Source: Methanocorpusculum sp. (GTDB taxonomy: Archaea > Halobacteriota > Methanomicrobia > Methanomicrobiales > Methanocorpusculaceae). From it: a stretch of 6,427 bases of DNA. The position numbers were made by a program, and so were the translations under genes. Positions 5,683 to 6,427 of this stretch are shown in pieces; position 1 is the first letter of the stretch; each line of letters begins with the position of its first letter. The notes beneath the pieces are model-generated. The model was not told the origin of the DNA. It saw nothing but the letters and a program-made list of their open reading frames with translations, and made no database searches. Location of the stretch: assembly GCA_029987045.1 (NCBI GenBank), contig DALTWN010000060.1:1-6427 (forward strand), read 5' to 3'.

Positions 5683-6427
5683 TGGAATCAGCAGACTATT
5701 ATCGGGATATCGAAACGCTGCCGTTGAAAGAGTTGCTTAAAAGATATCCGCATGCGGCGGATTATCTGGCGAATATGCGCCTTGACCATCTTGATGCGTC
5801 GTGTACGTTCTGCGAGGCACTGACACCTGAAATCGAGGAAGAACTCGAAGAGTTCGGTCTGCAGCCGGGCGAGATCTGCGGCAATTTCGTACAGTTCCTT
5901 TCTTCCTTCGCGGACAGTGGTGAATCGTCCTACAAGATAACCTCGCTGACGATTCTTGGGGGTCAGAACAAGCTGGGAGACGCTGAATCGGTTGAACTTA
6001 CCGTTCGGCCAGGTGAAGTGATCAGTATCGTGGGGCCGACCGGTTCCGGGAAGAGCAGGTTGCTTGAAGATATCGAAGCGCTTGCCCAGCGTGATACACC
6101 GACGAAGCGGCAGATTCTGCTGAACGGGTCAGTTCCTACGGATGAACAGCGTTTCTCGCTTGGCGGAAAACTGGTAGCCCAGCTTTCGCAGAACATGAAT
6201 TTCGTAATGGATATCACGGTGATTTCGTTCCTGGTGATGCATGCAAAAAGCCGGATGATTCCGGATCCTGAAACCGCCGCTGAAAAATGTTTTGCCGCGG
6301 CGAATACGCTTGCCGGTGAAAAGTTCTCACGCGACACCAAGGTCACGCAGCTGTCCGGCGGTCAGTCGCGTGCACTGATGATCTCCGATACGGCACTGAT
6401 GAGTTCATCGCCGATCATCCTGATCGA
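5682..6427 (+). CDS. ABC-type ATPase with N-terminal Cys-containing helical domain (C-terminus cut by window edge)
   Basis: The product is an ABC ATPase preceded by an unusual domain; 248 codons are visible. Residues ~12-75 form a helical segment, with LKELLKRYPHAADYL, C41-x2-C44 (CTFC), ELEEFGL and C66. It resembles the short domains of the ScdA-N/DUF1858 type (a 'leryP.aa..L...gl' pattern with Cys), and may bind metal or an Fe-S cluster. The ATPase domain begins near residue 85: Walker A GPTGSGKS (118-125), a Q-loop region around AQLSQNMNF (166-174), signature LSGGQ (224-228) and the start of Walker B, SPIILI, at the edge. The ATG at 5682 shares its A with the GTPase stop (TGATG). No transmembrane segment is seen, and no permease gene lies next to it within the window; the permease at the left edge is in the other operon. 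It could energise an importer encoded further right, or act as a soluble ATPase with the GTPase. I do not recognise the specific family. Confidence 0.88.
   Translation, partial: MESADYYRDIETLPLKELLKRYPHAADYLANMRLDHLDASCTFCEALTPEIEEELEEFGLQPGEICGNFVQFLSSFADSGESSYKITSLTILGGQNKLGDAESVELTVRPGEVISIVGPTGSGKSRLLEDIEALAQRDTPTKRQILLNGSVPTDEQRFSLGGKLVAQLSQNMNFVMDITVISFLVMHAKSRMIPDPETAAEKCFAAANTLAGEKFSRDTKVTQLSGGQSRALMISDTALMSSSPIILI

Overview
The window looks archaeal, most likely from a methanogen-type euryarchaeon of moderate GC content. Methanomicrobiales is my guess from gene style, and nothing in the sequence proves it. The archaeal reading rests on three things: AT-rich TATA-like boxes in the only intergenic spaces, a MoaA without the bacterial C-terminal Gly-Gly, and a MoeA of the 'AGSS/GLPGFP' type that I associate with archaeal MoeA proteins carrying a periplasmic-binding-protein-like (PBP-like) tail. 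No rRNA, tRNA, mobile element or CRISPR array was seen.

The layout is two divergent gene sets around a 118-bp AT-rich region (2947-3064). Leftward runs moaA (2946-2008), moaE (2000-1590), moaC (1587-1117), then a 91-bp gap and a FecCD/BtuC-type ABC permease (1025 to beyond the left edge). Rightward runs moeA (3065-4510), a moaB/mogA homologue (4500-4991), a HypB/UreG-like P-loop GTPase (4996-5682) and an ABC-type ATPase with an extra Cys-containing N-terminal domain (5682 to beyond the right edge). Rightward genes overlap or nearly touch, and each downstream gene has its own Shine-Dalgarno sequence, so this side looks like one tightly coupled operon.

Together the genes cover most of molybdenum/tungsten cofactor synthesis. 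MoaA and MoaC turn GTP into cyclic pyranopterin monophosphate. MoaE is the large subunit of molybdopterin synthase; its MoaD partner is not here. MoaB/MogA adenylylates molybdopterin and MoeA inserts molybdate or tungstate. The permease is of the class that includes the MolB molybdate/tungstate importer, so metal uptake is a plausible role for it here.

The least explained part is the GTPase plus ABC-ATPase pair at the right. Both carry CxxC motifs, neither is a standard Moco gene, and their position in the moeA-moaB operon suggests an ATP/GTP-driven step in metal or metallocofactor handling. MoeA also carries a roughly 100-residue C-terminal tail that reads like a shrunken remnant of the PBP-like domain.
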